Origin: Betaproteobacteria bacterium
Lineage (GTDB): Bacteria > Pseudomonadota > Gammaproteobacteria > Burkholderiales > Burkholderiaceae_A
DNA: 64,000 nt
Reading direction: 5' to 3'
Assembly: GCA_028139135.1 (NCBI GenBank)
Contig: JAOINB010000003.1
Location: forward strand, 1-64,000
The position numbers and the translations under genes were made by a program. Under the pieces are notes generated by a model. It had not been told where the DNA came from. It worked only from the letters and a program-made list of their open reading frames with translations, and made no database searches. Below are positions 32,583-41,936 of the stretch, one piece after another; positions within the stretch are counted from its first letter, which is position 1; each line of letters begins with the position of its first letter.

Positions 32583-33650
32583 CTAGTTACCTATCGATTG
32601 GGTAAATTTTACGAATTCGTCCAATTTTTCAAGCGCGGCTCCGCTAGCAATACTACTTTTAGCCAAAATAACACCCTGCCTAACTGAATCGCAACAATCA
32701 GCCACATACAGAGCCCCAGCCGCATTCAATATGACATATTGCGCCTCAAGACTCTCTACATTAGTAAGGCTTTCTATAACCTTCTTCTTGCTTTGGTCAA
32801 CACTCGATACATTAATTGTTGCCTCACTTTTTGAAAAGCTATTTACATCAAATCCTAAGTCATCAGAGACGAAGGTTCCTTCCGTAATTTTTCCCTTATT
32901 TAGCTCAGCGTAGTAGGTTTTGCTGGCAAAGCACATTTCATCAAGACCACTCTCGCCATGAACCACTAACACATGCCTAGATCCTAATTCCTTTAAAACG
33001 TTGGCAATTGGTAAAAGCAGTTTTTTGTCATAAACCCCTATCAATTGACGCCTTGATTTTGCCGGGTTCGTCAGCGGACCTAAAATATTAAACATTGTTC
33101 GAGTACCTAACTCTCTTCGAACGGGAGCAACGTTTTTCATAGCGGGGTGATGGTTAGGAGCAAACATAAAACCTACTCCGGTATTTTTCATTGAATTTAC
33201 AACCTGCTCAGGACTGAGATTTATATTGGCACCTAGACACTCCAATAAATCTGCGCTGCCTGAAGACGAGGAAACCGCCCTTCCTCCATGCTTAGCCACT
33301 TTGGCTCCTGCTGAAGCGGCAACAAACATTGCCGCTGTAGATATATTAAAAGTTTGTGCTCCGTCCCCCCCAGTACCACATAGGTCAACTAAGTTTTCCA
33401 AACCCGAATCAACGGAATTGACCAGGTCGCGCATCACTTCAGCGCCACCGAGTAGTTCACTAACTGCTTCTCCTTTTATCTTCAACGCAACTAGGATGCC
33501 AGCAGTTAAAGAGTTAGGAATTTCCCCTTTCATTATTTTTTTAATCAAAAAGCGTGCTTCATTAACATCAAGATCATTTCCAACAATTACTTCCTCTAAA
33601 ATTTTTTGTACATTCAACTCATTTGGAGGTGACGTTAAAACTGAATTCAT
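32583..33650 (-). CDS. trpD: Anthranilate phosphoribosyltransferase
   Basis: TrpD joins anthranilate to phosphoribosyl pyrophosphate. The 355-residue product carries the PRPP-binding DLCGTGGDGAQTFNIST near residues 88-104, KHGGRAVSSSSGSADLLE, FAPNHHPAMKNVAPVRRELGTRTMFNILGPLTNP and VVHGESGLDE. It overlaps the end of trpG by 4 bases and is 2 bases before trpC. Confidence 0.97.
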   Translation of the reverse strand: MNSVLTSPPNELNVQKILEEVIVGNDLDVNEARFLIKKIMKGEIPNSLTAGILVALKIKGEAVSELLGGAEVMRDLVNSVDSGLENLVDLCGTGGDGAQTFNISTAAMFVAASAGAKVAKHGGRAVSSSSGSADLLECLGANINLSPEQVVNSMKNTGVGFMFAPNHHPAMKNVAPVRRELGTRTMFNILGPLTNPAKSRRQLIGVYDKKLLLPIANVLKELGSRHVLVVHGESGLDEMCFASKTYYAELNKGKITEGTFVSDDLGFDVNSFSKSEATINVSSVDQSKKKVIESLTNVESLEAQYVILNAAGALYVADCCDSVRQGVILAKSSIASGAALEKLDEFVKFTQSIGN

Positions 33651-34237
33651 GTTTGCTCCATAAAATTTTGCAGAATATCGTAGCCATAATCCGTTAAAAT
33701 TGCCTCAGGGTGAAATTGAACTCCGTAAAATGGTAAATCCCTATGTCTGATAGCCATTATTTCTTGATCGTCAGTGCGAGCAAGAATCTCTAAACACTGA
33801 GGGAACTTATCCTCAAGCAAGGCAAGTGAATGATACCGCGTTACCGTATAAGGCGACGGGATCTTTCGAAAAAGCCCTATACCAGAATGTGTTACTTTCG
33901 AAACTTTACCATGCATTATACTTTTCGCCGGACCAACTTTTGAACCAAATGCTTCTCCGATAACTTGGTGGCCGAGACAAACGCCAAAAACAGGTATAGG
34001 ATCCGTCATTCTGGAAATTTCCCGGACCAAACTCAAAGAGACCCCGGCGTTTCCCGGACGACCTGGACCGGGGGAAATTAAAATTCTATCTGGGTTTAAA
34101 GCTCCTGGAGAGCTTAAGATTTCTTTCACACTGCACTGATCATTCCGGACAGTCACCACCTCAGCACCCAGTTCGCCAATATATTGGACCAAATTATATG
34201 TGAAAGAATCGTAATTATCTATGACTAATATTCTCAT
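33647..34237 (-). CDS. trpG: Anthranilate synthase glutaminase component
   Basis: A 196-residue class I glutamine amidotransferase. It starts ILVIDNYDSFTYNLVQY, has the oxyanion motif SPGPGRPGNAG, the nucleophile cysteine in GVCLGHQVIGEAFG (near residue 80) and the catalytic pair in QFHPEAILT. It supplies ammonia to TrpE. As PabBC in this window has no glutaminase and no separate pabA is seen, TrpG may also serve p-aminobenzoate synthesis, as amphibolic TrpG/PabA does in other bacteria. Confidence 0.97.
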   Translation of the reverse strand: MRILVIDNYDSFTYNLVQYIGELGAEVVTVRNDQCSVKEILSSPGALNPDRILISPGPGRPGNAGVSLSLVREISRMTDPIPVFGVCLGHQVIGEAFGSKVGPAKSIMHGKVSKVTHSGIGLFRKIPSPYTVTRYHSLALLEDKFPQCLEILARTDDQEIMAIRHRDLPFYGVQFHPEAILTDYGYDILQNFMEQT

Positions 34238-34242
34238 GCTAG

Positions 34243-35757
34243 CTATTTGACGAACTTTTGATTATTTTCCAAACTTTCAGCGGCTTTGATTACAGCCCCT
34301 GCCTTTGCCTCTGTTTCCCGCCACTCATTCTCTGGAATAGAATCATATACTATTCCGGCTCCAGCTTGAACACTTAAAATGCCGTTTTTTAAGACCCCCG
34401 TTCGAATTGCAATCGCTAAGTCCATATCTTTCGCAAAAGAAATATAACCACATGCGCCCCCATAAAGAGACCTCCTCTCAGGTTCTAATTCCTCGATGAT
34501 TTCCATCGCTCTGATTTTTGGCGCTCCACTTAAAGTACCAGCGGGAAAGGTAGCTTTCAGTACATCCATGAAAGATAGGCCGTCTCGAAGATGCCCCTCA
34601 ACCTCAGAAACAAGATGCATTACATGCGAATATTTTTCTACGACCATTTTTTCAGACAAGAAAACGCTGCCAATTTTTGATATTTTACCAACATCGTTTC
34701 GTGCAAGATCAATCAACATGACGTGCTCTGCAAGCTCTTTAGGATCCGCACGCAGTTCCCTTTCTAGTTCTGCGTCTTCCCTCTCAGTTTTCCCTCGTCT
34801 ACGGGTACCAGCAATTGGGCGAATGGTAATTCGGTTATAACTGTTTCCCGAGGATTTTGCATTATCTTGTCTCACCAATATCTCGGGTGAAGCACCCACT
34901 ACTTGGAATTCCCCCAAATTATAAAAATACATATAAGGGGAGGGATTTATATTTCTCAAGGCACGGTAAAGAGAAAGCGCGTTGCCAGAAAAAGGTTTCT
35001 CTAATATTTGTCCCAAAACAACCTGCATCACCTCACCGGAAAATATGTATTCCTGGGCTTTCAGAACCGATTTTTCAAACTTTTCTTTAGAAAAACGTCT
35101 TATTACCTCTGTCGCCTCGCAGCCACCGAGCTTAGGTATAGTCAATGTCTTAGATAACGATGCTTCCATAAGATCCAACTTCTTCTCTGCTTGTTGAAAT
35201 GCCCAACTTTCTTCAGGGTTAGCGAAAACAACTAGGGTGATTTCGCCGGTATAATTATCAAAGATAACCATGTCCTTCACCTCCAAAAGAAGGATATCGG
35301 GGATAAATAGATTGTTTTCTTTTTCTCTGACATGCCTTCTCAACCTCGGCTCAACAAGTCTCACAACGTCATACCCGAAATAACCAGCCAAGCCACCACA
35401 AAATCTCGGCAATTCATAGACCTCAGGAGAAGGGGAAAATTTAGAAATATAATCTTCGACAAAATAAAGTGGATCACAGCAAACCTTATTGATAATTTCT
35501 TTTTTTTTAAACAGAGTGACAGTGTCTCCCCAAACCTCTATTTTTTTTTCAGCAGGCAGCCCAATAAACGAGTAACGGCCAAAACGCTCTCCTCCAACAA
35601 CTGACTCAAAAAGAAAAGTGTTAGGAAAATCGGATAATTTCAAATAAACCGACAAAGGTGTTTCCAAATCGCCGAGATATTTTCTCGATATAGGCACTAG
35701 ATTGAAACCCTCATTGCCACGCCTCAAGAACGTTTTTAAATCGATACTGGTGCTCAT
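34243..35757 (-). CDS. trpE: Anthranilate synthase component I
   Basis: TrpE converts chorismate to anthranilate. The 504-residue product has the tryptophan-feedback region as FLFESVVGGERFGRYSFIG (near residue 50), then the chorismate-binding domain with VVGASPEILVR, RPIAGTRRRGKTEREDAELE, HVMLIDLARNDVGKISK, TFPAGTLSGAPKIRAME and YGGACGYISF. It overlaps rpe by 4 bases (ATGA) and precedes trpG by 5 bases. The intact feedback region implies tryptophan-sensitive activity. Confidence 0.97.
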   Translation of the reverse strand: MSTSIDLKTFLRRGNEGFNLVPISRKYLGDLETPLSVYLKLSDFPNTFLFESVVGGERFGRYSFIGLPAEKKIEVWGDTVTLFKKKEIINKVCCDPLYFVEDYISKFSPSPEVYELPRFCGGLAGYFGYDVVRLVEPRLRRHVREKENNLFIPDILLLEVKDMVIFDNYTGEITLVVFANPEESWAFQQAEKKLDLMEASLSKTLTIPKLGGCEATEVIRRFSKEKFEKSVLKAQEYIFSGEVMQVVLGQILEKPFSGNALSLYRALRNINPSPYMYFYNLGEFQVVGASPEILVRQDNAKSSGNSYNRITIRPIAGTRRRGKTEREDAELERELRADPKELAEHVMLIDLARNDVGKISKIGSVFLSEKMVVEKYSHVMHLVSEVEGHLRDGLSFMDVLKATFPAGTLSGAPKIRAMEIIEELEPERRSLYGGACGYISFAKDMDLAIAIRTGVLKNGILSVQAGAGIVYDSIPENEWRETEAKAGAVIKAAESLENNQKFVK

Positions 35758-36467
35758 AACGATGAGGTGAGCTGACTTCTAAAACTTTTCATTATTTTTT
35801 TATAGCCGAAATGAGATTTTGAATCAGGATGGTCGAATATGCCGGAGCCGATTACAAATGTATCTGCTCCGCATGCGGAGAGTGAGGCGACATTCTCGAT
35901 TTTTATTCCTCCGTCAACCTCTAGTCTAATACGATTTAAACTTTCTCTTGAAAAACCATCAATTTTTTCCCTTATGGTTTTTATTTTTTCTTCCGAAACA
36001 GGAATAAACTCTTGGCCGCCAAATCCAGGATTTACGGACATAACCAAAATGAAATCAATTTCTCCCATTATCCAATCCAGGTAAGTAATTGGTGTCCCGG
36101 GATTCAAAACAATCCCTGCCTCGCATCCATTGCTTTTAATCAATTTCAGGCTTCTAGACAGATGGTAAGTAGATTCAGGATGAATCGAAATCATATTAGC
36201 CCCTGCTGCAGCGAAGTCCACAATAAGCTTATCAACATTCTCAGTCATAAGATGGACGTCTATAGGTACTTGAATGTAAGGACGGATAGCTCTACAGACA
36301 CAAGGACCGAAGGTAAGGTTTGGTACAAAATGATTATCCATAACATCAAAGTGAATAAAATCAGCTCCCGCTTTTTGCAACGCCTCAACCTCAGCTCCTA
36401 AAAATGCGAAGTCGGCGGACAGTATACTAGGTCCAATCCATCTAGAGTTTTTATTTTTTTCAGTCAT
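35754..36467 (-). CDS. rpe: Ribulose-phosphate 3-epimerase
   Basis: Rpe interconverts ribulose 5-phosphate and xylulose 5-phosphate. The 237-residue TIM barrel begins WIGPSILSADFAFLGAEV and carries FIHFDVMDNHFVPNLTFGP, DVHLMTENVD, VMSVNPGFGGQEF, RLEVDGGIKIENV and GADTFVIGSGIF. In Burkholderiales rpe is usually followed by gph (phosphoglycolate phosphatase) before trpE; here trpE overlaps rpe directly. A 26-codon membrane ORF lies 24 bases upstream. Confidence 0.97.
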   Translation of the reverse strand: MTEKNKNSRWIGPSILSADFAFLGAEVEALQKAGADFIHFDVMDNHFVPNLTFGPCVCRAIRPYIQVPIDVHLMTENVDKLIVDFAAAGANMISIHPESTYHLSRSLKLIKSNGCEAGIVLNPGTPITYLDWIMGEIDFILVMSVNPGFGGQEFIPVSEEKIKTIREKIDGFSRESLNRIRLEVDGGIKIENVASLSACGADTFVIGSGIFDHPDSKSHFGYKKIMKSFRSQLTSSL

Positions 36468-36491
36468 ATGCTTTTCTCGTTTCCTGCTTAG

Positions 36492-36572
36492 TTATTTTCC
36501 CCTCATTGTCCACCAAATAAACGCGCCTACAATTACAATAGCAATAAGTGCTTCTAAGAAAATTATTAACAT
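36492..36572 (-). CDS. 26-residue single-helix membrane peptide (hypothetical)
   Basis: A short minus-strand ORF 24 bases before rpe, read by eye. It encodes one hydrophobic helix starting MLIIFLEALIAIVIV, followed by GAFIWWTM and the basic end RGK. The single acidic residue early in the helix, the WW pair at the interface and the positive C-terminus look like a designed membrane segment. No strong ribosome-binding site is seen. It could lead the rpe-trp operon. No family recognised with certainty; conservation in relatives would decide if it is real. Confidence 0.5.
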   Translation of the reverse strand: MLIIFLEALIAIVIVGAFIWWTMRGK

Positions 36573-36597
36573 ATCCAATTTAAGTCAGGGATAAAAT

Positions 36598-37800
36598 TTG
36601 CATTCTACAAGTAAAAACATTTCTTTGCTATTGACACTATTATTGCTAGCGTCTTGCTATGGAAATAGGTCTGTATTATACGAGAAATTGCCTGAAGACA
36701 AAGATGAAATGCTTAATCTCCCAGAATACAAATCAACGACCCTTTCCTTAGATAGATTTTACAAAAGAAGGGGATATGAACCAATTAATCTGGTTAACTC
36801 AGAATCTTGGAGACAACAAAACTTTCAACTTGCCTACCTTGCATGGCAAAGAAATTGTCAATCAAAAAAACTTCCTATTGAAATTTTTATTAAATGCAAG
36901 ACTCAGCCAGAAATAGATGGTAGTAATGGCGATATGGTTAGAAAGTTCTTCCAGGAAAATTTTCGTACATACGCTATAAATGGTCAATCTGGTCTACTTA
37001 CTGCGTATTATGAACCCGTATTGCGCGGATCAAGAAAAAAAACTAAAAAATATTATTCTCCGATATTTAAGCGTCCATCAAACTTTCCACCTATCAACAA
37101 ACTTAGAAACAGGACGGCTGAAAATGTAGGTCCAAATTCAGAAGAGAAAACAGAAGCTGAAATGGAGACAAAACTATACCCTACTCGTAAACAAATTATT
37201 GAAAATGATCTTTTGAAAGGAAATGAATTAGCATATCTTGAGAACTCTGTTGAAAATTTCTTTCTTCATATTCAGGGTTCAGGAACAATTGAATTAGAAA
37301 ATGGTAAGAGAATTAGAGTTGGTTATGCAGGCTCTAATGGAAGGCCTTATCGGTCCATAGCTAGGTGGTTGGATGCGCATGGTGAAATGCCATTACACAA
37401 GGCAAGTATGAAAAATATCAAAAGCTGGGTTAAAAATAATCCGAAGCGAAGTAATGACTTGTTTAACTTCAATCCAAGATTTATTTTTTTTCAAGAATTC
37501 CCAACCTCCAAAGATCCTAGTGAAGGTCCTAGGGGAACACTTGGAGTCCCATTAACTGCGAATCACTCAATAGCGGTAGATGAGGACTTCATTAAGCTAG
37601 GGACCCCAGTAATGGTTATAGAGGAAATGCAATCGAAAAGTAACAAAGCCCAAAGCTATTTTATGATAGCCCAGGATACCGGTAGCGCAATCAAGGGGCC
37701 TAACAGAGGCGATCTATTTTTCGGCACCGGGATCGATGCAGGTAGAAAAGCTGGGTCTACAAAATTTCGGGGTAGGTTAATTATTTTCCTTCCGAAATAA
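36598..37800 (+). CDS. mltA: Membrane-bound lytic murein transglycosylase A
   Basis: MltA cleaves peptidoglycan glycan strands with 1,6-anhydro ring formation, anchored in the outer membrane. The 400-residue product starts with TTG at 36598 (AGGGA lies 9-13 bases upstream) and has a lipobox LLLASC with cysteine 20. The MltA domain shows LLTAYYEPVLRGSR, FFLHIQGSGTIELENG, VGYAGSNGRPYRSI and the 3D domain with the catalytic aspartate in AQDTGSAIKGPNRGDLFFGTG (D360). Its 3' end overlaps the convergent dsbC gene by 20 bases. Confidence 0.95.
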   Translation: MHSTSKNISLLLTLLLLASCYGNRSVLYEKLPEDKDEMLNLPEYKSTTLSLDRFYKRRGYEPINLVNSESWRQQNFQLAYLAWQRNCQSKKLPIEIFIKCKTQPEIDGSNGDMVRKFFQENFRTYAINGQSGLLTAYYEPVLRGSRKKTKKYYSPIFKRPSNFPPINKLRNRTAENVGPNSEEKTEAEMETKLYPTRKQIIENDLLKGNELAYLENSVENFFLHIQGSGTIELENGKRIRVGYAGSNGRPYRSIARWLDAHGEMPLHKASMKNIKSWVKNNPKRSNDLFNFNPRFIFFQEFPTSKDPSEGPRGTLGVPLTANHSIAVDEDFIKLGTPVMVIEEMQSKSNKAQSYFMIAQDTGSAIKGPNRGDLFFGTGIDAGRKAGSTKFRGRLIIFLPK

Positions 37801-38557
37801 GATCTAACTTCTCTCTCAACCTTTCCTCAGACACCGCTCCTCTTAATCTTTCTCCTGAAGACAAAAAAATAGTAGGTGTTGCTTGAATACCTAAATTCTT
37901 CCCTACCGCCAGAAAGCTTTCCAAATTAAATTTACACGTAATTGCATCAACGTCTGAGGGCTCAACATCCTGAAGCATTAGTTCATCCCATGTCTGCGAA
38001 GGGTTTGCTGAACACCATACATTTTTTGAAATCGTAACAGAACTGTCACCTAAGATTGGATAAAGAAAAGTGTAAACGCGAATATTTTCAATCTTACTCA
38101 ATGACCTGCGAAATTTTCTACAATAACCACAATTAGGGTCCTCAAAAACGGCTATCTCCCGGACAGAACCCTGATCAGATTTATTAAAATCGGAGACAAT
38201 AGCTTGTTGAAACGGGAGATCACGAAAATTTATAGACAAAATTTCATTTTTTCTTTCTTCAGTTAAATTTTTCCCATTACTCAACTGTATAAGTTGACCC
38301 TCAATAAACATATGCGTCACTTCTCGATTGACGTACACAAGTTCATTATTTATTCGCACCTCGAATATATATTCTAGATCTGTTTTTTTAACTGACTTGA
38401 CCCTATATCCACTTCCAAACAAACGTTCTACTGCATTGCGAATTTCTTCTACTTGCTTATTCGAAGCTTGGTCATTTCCCCACACGAATAACGGGTTAAG
38501 AACCAATAAAGCAATTACCAGAAACCTCATTGCGGGATATAGCGTAACCATGTTCAA
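37781..38557 (-). CDS. dsbC: Thiol:disulfide interchange protein DsbC
   Basis: DsbC is the periplasmic disulfide isomerase. The 258-residue product (231 without the signal peptide if the ATG at 38530 is used: MRFLVIALLVLNPLFVWG) has an N-terminal dimerisation part and a thioredoxin domain with the active site DPNCGYCRKF (C143, C146) and the cis-proline segment GIQATPTIFLSSGERLRG. A second cysteine pair (CSANPS and ITCKF) is present as in DsbC. It lies 15 bases after the ubiH-like gene; this pairing is usual in Burkholderiales. Confidence 0.93.
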   Translation of the reverse strand: MNMVTLYPAMRFLVIALLVLNPLFVWGNDQASNKQVEEIRNAVERLFGSGYRVKSVKKTDLEYIFEVRINNELVYVNREVTHMFIEGQLIQLSNGKNLTEERKNEILSINFRDLPFQQAIVSDFNKSDQGSVREIAVFEDPNCGYCRKFRRSLSKIENIRVYTFLYPILGDSSVTISKNVWCSANPSQTWDELMLQDVEPSDVDAITCKFNLESFLAVGKNLGIQATPTIFLSSGERLRGAVSEERLREKLDLISEGK

Positions 38558-38572
38558 AAATCCTTAAAAAAG

Positions 38573-39778
38573 TTAAAGAATTGATGCAGCGAATCTCACG
38601 ATATACCGCTTCAAGAGATCAGACCGATCCAATAGATTCATTCCTCTAGTCCTAAACAGCTTAGCTGAGTTTCCTCCCGTAGAGAACCCTACTTTAATTG
38701 TGTCGATTAAAGTTTGAATGGCTCTTGTCTTAAATAATCTCGCTCTCAAATAGGAGCTAAGAATCGACTTGCAACCTGCATCAAATTTTCGGTTTTTACT
38801 AATTGCCTTATCGAACTCATTAACTAGGGTCAAAATATCAAAAAGTCCAATGTTCAAACCAAGTCCTGCGAGAGGATGAACAGTGTGAGCGGCATCACCC
38901 AGTAAAATAACCCTTTTTTTAACGAGTTCGTCGACTGTAATCATTGACAGCGGAGCAGATATCATCTTTGAATCAATCTCGATTCTCGACAACATTGTAG
39001 TGCCTATAAAGTTAGAAAGCTTTTTCATTAAAAAACTATTACCCTCCTCCAATAACTTTTGTGCATCACAGTCTCTCTGAGACCAGATCATCGAGAGGCT
39101 ATTTTTCGAGGTAGGGAGAAAAGCCATGACCTCATCTCGCCGAAACCATTGCCTTGCAATACTTGGACTTAAAGAAGACTTAAAATTCGCAAGCACAGCG
39201 CGCTGACAATAATTTTTTATTCCCCATGAGATCCCTAAAATATGTCTACAAAAGGAGTTGGCCCCATCTGCCACAACAAGTAAATTTGTATTTATAGTGC
39301 TAATTTCTTTTTCACTGTCTCTTAAGATTTTCAAATTACATTGTTTGCCATCTGGACTGTAGGCAAAGCCCGCAACCTTGCCGCTAATTGTATGCAAGTC
39401 CTGGAGTGAACTCGTTGCTGTAAACAATAGGTTATGCAAGTTCGTGTGATCAACTATTTTGGTAAGATAATCATTCGGACCAAGATCAGAGCTCAGCTTT
39501 AAACATGCTTCGTCCTCGAATAAGTGCATCTCAAAAACGTCCTCCGACATTTTGAAAAACTGCTCTCTAAGTCCGCAACGAGTAAATAGTCCAATATTCG
39601 AAGGTGAGATGGCATAAGAAATACTCTTTCCCCTGGGAACTGGGCGGCTATTTCTATCAAAACCTTTTGTTACCAGCAAAACTTTCAATCCAAGCTTGTT
39701 AAAATTCAGAGCGCAAAATAAAGCCGGTATACCTCCTCCAACAATGGTAATGTCGTAACTATTATGTCTTGAATTCAT
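38573..39778 (-). CDS. FAD-dependent ubiquinone-biosynthesis hydroxylase (UbiH/UbiF/Coq6 family)
   Basis: A 401-residue aromatic-ring monooxygenase of ubiquinone synthesis. The FAD-binding motif is ITIVGGGIPALFCALNF near residue 11, and the second FAD motif VILLGDAAHTVHPLAGLGLNIGLFD lies near residue 290. The middle DG motif appears as LLVVADGANSFCRHILGI. Members differ in which ring carbon they hydroxylate (C1, C5 or C6), and this cannot be assigned by eye; UbiH is most likely from its dsbC neighbourhood. Follows purD on the same strand by 9 bases. Confidence 0.88.
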   Translation of the reverse strand: MNSRHNSYDITIVGGGIPALFCALNFNKLGLKVLLVTKGFDRNSRPVPRGKSISYAISPSNIGLFTRCGLREQFFKMSEDVFEMHLFEDEACLKLSSDLGPNDYLTKIVDHTNLHNLLFTATSSLQDLHTISGKVAGFAYSPDGKQCNLKILRDSEKEISTINTNLLVVADGANSFCRHILGISWGIKNYCQRAVLANFKSSLSPSIARQWFRRDEVMAFLPTSKNSLSMIWSQRDCDAQKLLEEGNSFLMKKLSNFIGTTMLSRIEIDSKMISAPLSMITVDELVKKRVILLGDAAHTVHPLAGLGLNIGLFDILTLVNEFDKAISKNRKFDAGCKSILSSYLRARLFKTRAIQTLIDTIKVGFSTGGNSAKLFRTRGMNLLDRSDLLKRYIVRFAASIL

Positions 39779-39787
39779 TACCTACCT

Positions 39788-41086
39788 CTATTTTTCGCGA
39801 ACTTCCGTAAGTCCAATGTCATCACGATAGTGTTTTCCATCAAATTTTACCTTGCCCATTTTTTCGTAAACTACGTTTCTAAGTGCATCCTTGCTTTCAC
39901 CAATACCGGATATAGTCAAAACACGACCTCCATTAGTTATAAGATTACCATCAAGAATTTCGGTTCCACTATGAAAAACTTTTATATCAGGGAGATCTTC
40001 AATATGCCGGTCAACCTCAATAACATCCCCCTTCCGCACCTCGCCTGGATACCCTTTTGCTGAAGCTACAACGCATAATCCAGCTTTCTGGTGCCAAAAT
40101 TCTCTTGAGACCTCAGACAAGCTAAATTCATCCTCCCTACACGCTTTCTCTAAAAGGGGAAGAAAATCTCCCTTCATTAACAACATGAGTAATTGAGTTT
40201 CTGGATCACCAAGACGGCAGTTAAATTCGAGCACTCTAGCTTCTCCGTTCTCACTCACCATCAACCCACAATACAGAAAACCTTTATACACATGTCCCAT
40301 ATTTTCGACCCCGCGCAAAACTGGACGGACAATTTCTTCCTCAAATTTTGACAACATATTTTCGTTGAGAAACGGTAGTGGGAAGTGAGCTCCCATACCT
40401 CCAGTATTCGGGCCTTCACCGGAATCACTTAAATTTTTATAGTCCTGGCAAATTGGAAACCTGACAATGTTTCGGCCATCCGTAAGCACTATAAAACTAA
40501 CCTCAAATCCTGTCATGAACTCTTCTATAACGACACTACTTCCAGCTTCTCCGAGTGTTCTTTCTTTCATGATGTGGTGTAACGCGCGTAAAGCATCTTC
40601 TTGAGTCTTGACAACAAAAACACCCTTGCCGCCAGCTAAGCCATTGGCTTTTATTACAATTGGAAACTTACTACCTTTGATATAATCAACCGCTTTCTCA
40701 AAATCATAAAATATCTCGAAGTTTGCTGTCGGTATTCCATTGCCCCTCATAAAAACTTTTGAAAATATCTTCGAACCCTCCAAAGCAGCTACTGCCTTAG
40801 TTGGGCCAACAACCGGTAGCCCTTTCTCTTTCAGATAATCAACTAAGCCAGTTACAAGAAAACCTTCCGGACCAATAACAACCATATCAATCTTGTTTTC
40901 ATTTACGAGTTTTCCAATGCGCTCATTTGAAACTGGTCCCGAGACTGGTATCCGAATCAAGTGGTTATCAAGATCTATTCCGGCATTTCCGGGAAATACA
41001 TAAACCTTGGATACAGTCTCAGATTGCGAGATCTTCCATGCTATAGCGTGTTCTCTTCCTCCTGAACCGATTACTAATATCTTCAA
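39788..41086 (-). CDS. purD: Phosphoribosylamine--glycine ligase
   Basis: PurD makes glycinamide ribonucleotide, the second step of purine synthesis. The 432-residue ATP-grasp enzyme begins ILVIGSGGREHAIAWKI and has VVIGPEGFLVTGLVDYL, KANGLAGGKGVFVV, GEAGSSVVIEEFMTGFEVSF, CQDYKNLSDSGEGPNTGGMGA and EFNCRLGDPETQ. It lies 18 bases after yebC; the ubiH-like gene follows. Confidence 0.97.
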   Translation of the reverse strand: MKILVIGSGGREHAIAWKISQSETVSKVYVFPGNAGIDLDNHLIRIPVSGPVSNERIGKLVNENKIDMVVIGPEGFLVTGLVDYLKEKGLPVVGPTKAVAALEGSKIFSKVFMRGNGIPTANFEIFYDFEKAVDYIKGSKFPIVIKANGLAGGKGVFVVKTQEDALRALHHIMKERTLGEAGSSVVIEEFMTGFEVSFIVLTDGRNIVRFPICQDYKNLSDSGEGPNTGGMGAHFPLPFLNENMLSKFEEEIVRPVLRGVENMGHVYKGFLYCGLMVSENGEARVLEFNCRLGDPETQLLMLLMKGDFLPLLEKACREDEFSLSEVSREFWHQKAGLCVVASAKGYPGEVRKGDVIEVDRHIEDLPDIKVFHSGTEILDGNLITNGGRVLTISGIGESKDALRNVVYEKMGKVKFDGKHYRDDIGLTEVREK

Positions 41087-41104
41087 CCTGGGTTCCTCCT
41101 GTTT

Positions 41105-41827
41105 TCATATATCTGCATTCGTGAATACATTCTGAACATCATCTAATGACTCAAGAGCAGTCTTAAGTTTTTCAATATTTGACAAATCCTCGGCTGTAAC
41201 AGAAATTGGAACTTTTGCTAGCATAACAACTTCCGAGAACTCTATCATGTAACCGCTGCTCAAAAGGGTTTCCTTAATGTCCGTATATGCATCAGCATCG
41301 CCAAGAAGTTCAATGCCGATATCTTGTATTGGTTTTACCTCAGAAATACCCTTTTCTATTAGAAGTTCTAGTAACTCTTCTTCCTTATCTTTGGATTCCT
41401 TTAAGAAAAACTGACAGCAATGATCAAACATGTAAGAAACCGAGCCTTCTGTCCCAAGATTACCTTTGTGTTTGCTAAAAGCATGTCGAATTTCGGCAAC
41501 TGTTCGGGAACGATTGTCGGTCAAACAATTTATTAAAAAAGCTACGCCACCTGCCCCATAACCTTCATATGTTATCTCTTCGTAAGTTACTCCTTGTAGT
41601 AAGCCACAGCCTCTGTTAACGGCATCTTTGACTTTATCTTTCGGCAAATTGGCCTCTTTAGCCTTTTCAATTGCTAACCTTAAACGAGGATTAGTTGTAA
41701 CATCTTCACCTCCCAATTTAGAAGCAACGGTGATCTCTTTTATAAGTTTCCCAAAAGCCCTCCCTTTGCGCTCATCCTGTCGATTTTTCCTGTGCTGAAT
41801 GTTTGCCCATTTTGAATGTCCTGCCAT
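41105..41827 (-). CDS. yebC: YebC/TACO1-family regulatory/translation protein
   Basis: A 240-residue YebC. It begins MAGHSKWANIQHRKNRQDERKG and contains GGEDVTTNPRLRLAIEKAKEANLPKDKV, YEGYGAGGVAF and TDNRSRTVAEIRHAFSKHKGNLG, the family signatures. YebC proteins were described as transcription regulators; recent work on the family points to relief of ribosome stalling at proline stretches. It leads a minus-strand run with purD, the ubiH-like gene and dsbC. Confidence 0.96.
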   Translation of the reverse strand: MAGHSKWANIQHRKNRQDERKGRAFGKLIKEITVASKLGGEDVTTNPRLRLAIEKAKEANLPKDKVKDAVNRGCGLLQGVTYEEITYEGYGAGGVAFLINCLTDNRSRTVAEIRHAFSKHKGNLGTEGSVSYMFDHCCQFFLKESKDKEEELLELLIEKGISEVKPIQDIGIELLGDADAYTDIKETLLSSGYMIEFSEVVMLAKVPISVTAEDLSNIEKLKTALESLDDVQNVFTNADI

Positions 41828-41936
41828 AAATTTGCGTCCTTTAATTACAAAAAAACTCGAAACAATTTAAACTACATAGGTTACTTTATTATCTATCCGT
41901 TATAAAATTTTTGAGAAATAAGTAGAAAAGGAGATA

